This document shows, in pieces, positions 7,022-8,908 of a stretch of DNA of 8,908 nt (position 1 is its first letter; every line of letters starts with the position of its first letter). Source of the DNA: an uncultured Phenylobacterium sp. (GTDB lineage: Bacteria > Pseudomonadota > Alphaproteobacteria > Caulobacterales > Caulobacteraceae); the NCBI GenBank assembly GCA_945952355.1, contig CAMFIW010000075.1, forward strand, positions 1 to 8,908, given 5' to 3'. Made by a program: the position numbers and the translations under genes. The notes beneath the pieces are model-generated. The model did no database searches. It was not told where the DNA came from and saw only the letters and a list, made by a program, of their open reading frames with translations.

Positions 7022-8324
7022 GCCGCTCCTGGCGCTGACCTTGCGCCCGCCCGATCCGTCCGGCCCGTCGGCCGAGAGCACGGTCAGCGACAACCTGCGC
7101 CAGCTGATCCAGTTGCGGTGGGTCGCCGTGTTCGGCCAACTGGTCGCGATCCTGGCCGTCCACTACGGACTTGGCATCGAATTGCCGCTTGCCCCCATGC
7201 TCGGCGTCGTCGCCACGCTCGCGCTGGCGAACTTCGCCGCGGCCCTTTGGCTCGCCAACCTGCGTGTGACCAATCGCGAGATCATGCTCGCCCTGCTGTT
7301 CGACACGGCGGCCCTGAGCGTGCAGCTCTACTTCAGCGGGGGCGCGACCAATCCCTTCATCTCTCTGTTTCTGCTGCAGGTCGTTCTCGGCGCCATACTG
7401 CTTCCGCTGCATTGGGTCTGGGCGCTCGTGGCGGCGTCCAGCCTCAGCTATGCTGGCCTGACGGTCTTTCGACGCCCTCTGACCTATCCCTCCGGCCTGC
7501 TGCGCGAGAGCGTGGATCTCTATACCCTCGGCGCGGGACTCTGCTTCGCCTTGATGGGCGCGCTCCTGACGCTGTTCATCACCCGTATCAGCCGCAACCT
7601 TCTCGCCCGTGACGCCTATCTGGCCGACCTGCGCCGCCAGGCGGCGGAAGAGGACGGCATCGTCCGCATGGGCCTGTTCGCCTCGAGCGCCGCCCACGAA
7701 CTCGGAACCCCACTCGCGTCGCTTTCGGTGATCCTGAACGACTGGCGCCGCATTCCCGCCATCGCTCGCGATCCCGTCCTGTCGGAAGAGCGCGCATTGA
7801 TGGAAGCGGAGGTGCTCCGCTGCAAGACCATCGTCACTCAAATCCTGGACTCGGCCGGCGAACCTCGCGGCGAGGCCATGGCCAGCGTCAGCGCCGAAGC
7901 GTTCTTCCACGAGCTGCTGGCGGCTTGGCGCCCGACCCACCCTCGGGTCGACGCCGCCTTCGCGTGCGACGTGGCCGACGGCGCCGCCCTGATCGCCAGT
8001 CCGGCGCTTCGCCAGGCGATCTGGAACCTGCTCGACAACGCCGCGGAAGCCTCGCCGCAACGCCTGGACCTGCGGGCGCGCCTCGACCGCTCAGGCTTGA
8101 TGATCGCTGTCCTCGACGAAGGCCCCGGTTTTCCGGCGGAACTGCTGGCCGAGGTCGGTCGCCCCCTTCAGTCGGCCAAGGGCGCGGGCCATGGCATGGG
8201 CCTGTTCCTTGCGGCGAGCGTCGCCCGCAAGCTCGGCGGCCGCCTCGAAGCCTCCAATCGCTTGCGCGGCGGGGCGGAGGTCCAGCTCATCCTTCCGCTC
8301 GCAGCCCATGTGAGGCCGACCTGA
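7014..8324 (+). CDS. regB: Redox-sensing histidine kinase, RegB/PrrB/ActS type
   Basis: A membrane histidine kinase of 436 residues. About six TM segments occupy residues 30-190. Between them lies GGATNPF (109-115), the GGxxNPF motif that in RegB binds ubiquinone and sets kinase activity. The dimerisation box is AAHELGTPLASL with phosphoacceptor His228, the signature RegB form. Cys270 (in EVLRCKTIV) occupies the position of the redox-active cysteine of Rhodobacter RegB. The ATPase domain shows the N box NLLDN (338-342), G1 DEGPGFP (368-374) and G2 GHGMGL (392-397). The ATG at 7014 overlaps the surf1 stop by 8 bases and has AAGGG eight bases upstream. The stop overlaps the regulator start (TGATG). 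Placement after the quinol oxidase suggests it senses the quinone pool the oxidase consumes. Function is inferred from motifs. Other names for this family are PrrB and RoxS. Confidence 0.93.
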   Translation: MDKPLLALTLRPPDPSGPSAESTVSDNLRQLIQLRWVAVFGQLVAILAVHYGLGIELPLAPMLGVVATLALANFAAALWLANLRVTNREIMLALLFDTAALSVQLYFSGGATNPFISLFLLQVVLGAILLPLHWVWALVAASSLSYAGLTVFRRPLTYPSGLLRESVDLYTLGAGLCFALMGALLTLFITRISRNLLARDAYLADLRRQAAEEDGIVRMGLFASSAAHELGTPLASLSVILNDWRRIPAIARDPVLSEERALMEAEVLRCKTIVTQILDSAGEPRGEAMASVSAEAFFHELLAAWRPTHPRVDAAFACDVADGAALIASPALRQAIWNLLDNAAEASPQRLDLRARLDRSGLMIAVLDEGPGFPAELLAEVGRPLQSAKGAGHGMGLFLAASVARKLGGRLEASNRLRGGAEVQLILPLAAHVRPT

Positions 8325-8854
8325 TGACCGAGCCTCGCCTGCTGATCGTCGAGGACGACGCCTCGTTCGCGCGCACGCTGCAACGCTCCTTCGAACGGCG
8401 GGGATACCGGGTTTGGGCGGTGCGCGACCATGAGGCGATGGAGAAGCTCCTACCCCAGATTTCGCCCCAGTACGCCGTTGTCGACCTCAAGCTCGAAAAC
8501 AGCTCGGGCCTAAAGTGCGTCGACCGACTGCACAGCCACGCCCCCGAGATGAAAATCGTGGTCCTCACCGGCTTCGCCAGCATCGCCACCGCCGTGGAGG
8601 CGATGAAGCTGGGCGCGTGCCACTACTTGGCGAAGCCGTCCAATAGCGACGACATCGAGGCCGCCTTCGGCAAGAGCGTGGGCGACGCCGACGTGGCGAT
8701 CGTCGGCCGGCCAACGTCACTGAAGACCCTGGAGTGGGAGCGCATCAACGAGATGCTGGCCGAGACCGATTTCAATATCTCGGAGACCGCGAGGCGGCTG
8801 GGCATGCACCGCCGGACCTTAGCGCGCAAGCTGGCCAAGCGCCACGTCAAATAG
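8324..8854 (+). CDS. regA: Response regulator, RegA/PrrA/ActR type
   Basis: The DNA-binding partner of the preceding kinase, 176 residues, the compact size usual for RegA. The receiver domain (about 4-118) has the acidic pocket Glu10/Asp11/Asp12, phosphoacceptor Asp54 (VVDLKL), Thr82 (VVLTGFASIATAV) and Lys104 (YLAKP). After a short linker the C-terminal Fis-type helix-turn-helix reads NISETARRLGMHRRTLARKL (151-170), almost the invariant RegA recognition helix. Two cysteines, Cys65 and Cys99, lie in the receiver. The ATG at 8324 shares one base with the kinase stop and has GAGG about nine bases upstream; the open frame continues further upstream only inside regB and is not used. RegA-type proteins control terminal oxidases, so autoregulation of this operon is plausible. 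Last gene of the unit. Confidence 0.95.
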   Translation: MTEPRLLIVEDDASFARTLQRSFERRGYRVWAVRDHEAMEKLLPQISPQYAVVDLKLENSSGLKCVDRLHSHAPEMKIVVLTGFASIATAVEAMKLGACHYLAKPSNSDDIEAAFGKSVGDADVAIVGRPTSLKTLEWERINEMLAETDFNISETARRLGMHRRTLARKLAKRHVK

Positions 8855-8864
8855 GGCGCGCCCT
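8853..8864. repeat. 12-bp perfect palindrome between convergent stop codons
   Basis: AGGGCGCGCCCT is fully self-complementary and starts inside the regA stop codon. It fills the gap to the convergent stop at 8866-8868. It has no spacer and no T-run, so at most it could form a very short hairpin (4-bp stem, 4-base loop). A role as a bidirectional terminator is possible but weakly supported. Confidence 0.25.
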
Positions 8865-8865
8865 G

Positions 8866-8908
8866 CTAGCCGCCCATCAGGCTCTCAAACATGGCCGCGC
8901 CGCGATCG
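8866..8908 (-). CDS. C-terminal end of a convergent gene (partial, unrecognised)
   Basis: On the minus strand a frame enters from the right edge and ends with TAG at 8866-8868, giving the last residues DRGAAMFESLMGG. Codon choice (GCG, GCC, CTG, GGC) matches the neighbouring genes, and the spacing to the regA stop (11 bases) fits a convergent gene pair. The fragment is too short to identify the family. It may be a chance frame. Confidence 0.45.
   Translation of the reverse strand, partial: DRGAAMFESLMGG

Larger units (their letters stand above)
2266..8854 (+). other. Probable single transcription unit cyoABCD-surf1-regB-regA
   Basis: Seven same-strand genes sit with almost no free DNA between them: cyoA to cyoB 14 bases, cyoB to cyoC 1 base, cyoC/cyoD overlap 4, cyoD/surf1 overlap (exact extent depends on the surf1 start), surf1/regB overlap 8, regB/regA overlap 1. 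No internal terminator or promoter-sized gap is visible. Translational coupling is likely at each junction. Co-transcription is inferred from spacing only. Confidence 0.8.

Noticed and set aside
6930..8060. 376-codon minus-strand open frame antisense to regB
   Set aside because: Composition is Arg/Gln/Glu/Gly-rich antisense noise; the sense strand encodes a complete kinase with all motifs.
8853..8864. Strong intrinsic terminator after regA
   Set aside because: The palindrome has no loop spacer and no T-run; kept only as a low-confidence repeat.
1..8908. CRISPR array, tRNA, rRNA, insertion sequence or phage signature
   Set aside because: No direct-repeat arrays, cloverleaf-like sequence, transposase motifs or terminal inverted repeats were seen.

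Overview
The window is high-GC bacterial DNA with densely packed genes and overlapping start and stop codons. Protein-level features (RegB/RegA-type regulators, an alphaproteobacterial-looking CyoA lipoprotein, a SURF1 partner for a quinol oxidase) suggest an alphaproteobacterium, possibly Caulobacterales (Caulobacter/Phenylobacterium-like). The genus is a guess.

Layout. (1) 1-428, minus: the N-terminal 142 residues of a membrane sensor, most likely a methyl-accepting chemotaxis protein, running off the left edge. (2) 429-773: a gene-poor gap, with 481-600 only about 40% GC, holding one nested inverted repeat and one weak unrecognised reading frame. (3) 774-2120, minus: a 12-TM MFS transporter of the metabolite:H+ symporter type. 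(4) 2121-2265: a divergent promoter region with a 19-bp near-perfect inverted repeat just upstream of cyoA. (5) 2266-8854, plus: one tightly packed, probably single transcription unit, cyoA-cyoB-cyoC-cyoD-surf1-regB-regA. (6) 8866-8908, minus: the last 13 codons of a convergent gene.

How it fits together. cyoABCD encodes a complete four-subunit heme-copper ubiquinol oxidase (cytochrome bo3 type). Subunit I carries all heme and CuB ligands and both proton channels, and subunit II lacks the CuA site, so the enzyme takes electrons from quinol and not cytochrome c. SURF1 is the assembly factor expected to help heme insertion. The last two genes are a RegB/PrrB-type histidine kinase, with both the quinone-binding GGxxNPF motif and the redox-active cysteine position, and its RegA/PrrA-type regulator with a Fis-like HTH. 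The operon therefore encodes both the enzyme that drains the quinol pool and a two-component system predicted to read that pool. A local feedback loop is a reasonable but untested inference. No cyoE (heme O synthase) lies in the unit.

The families are known; I did not find a wholly new system. The points most worth a second look are the operon-embedded redox sensor, the cyo-proximal inverted repeat, and the SURF1 gene, which has no ATG or GTG start.
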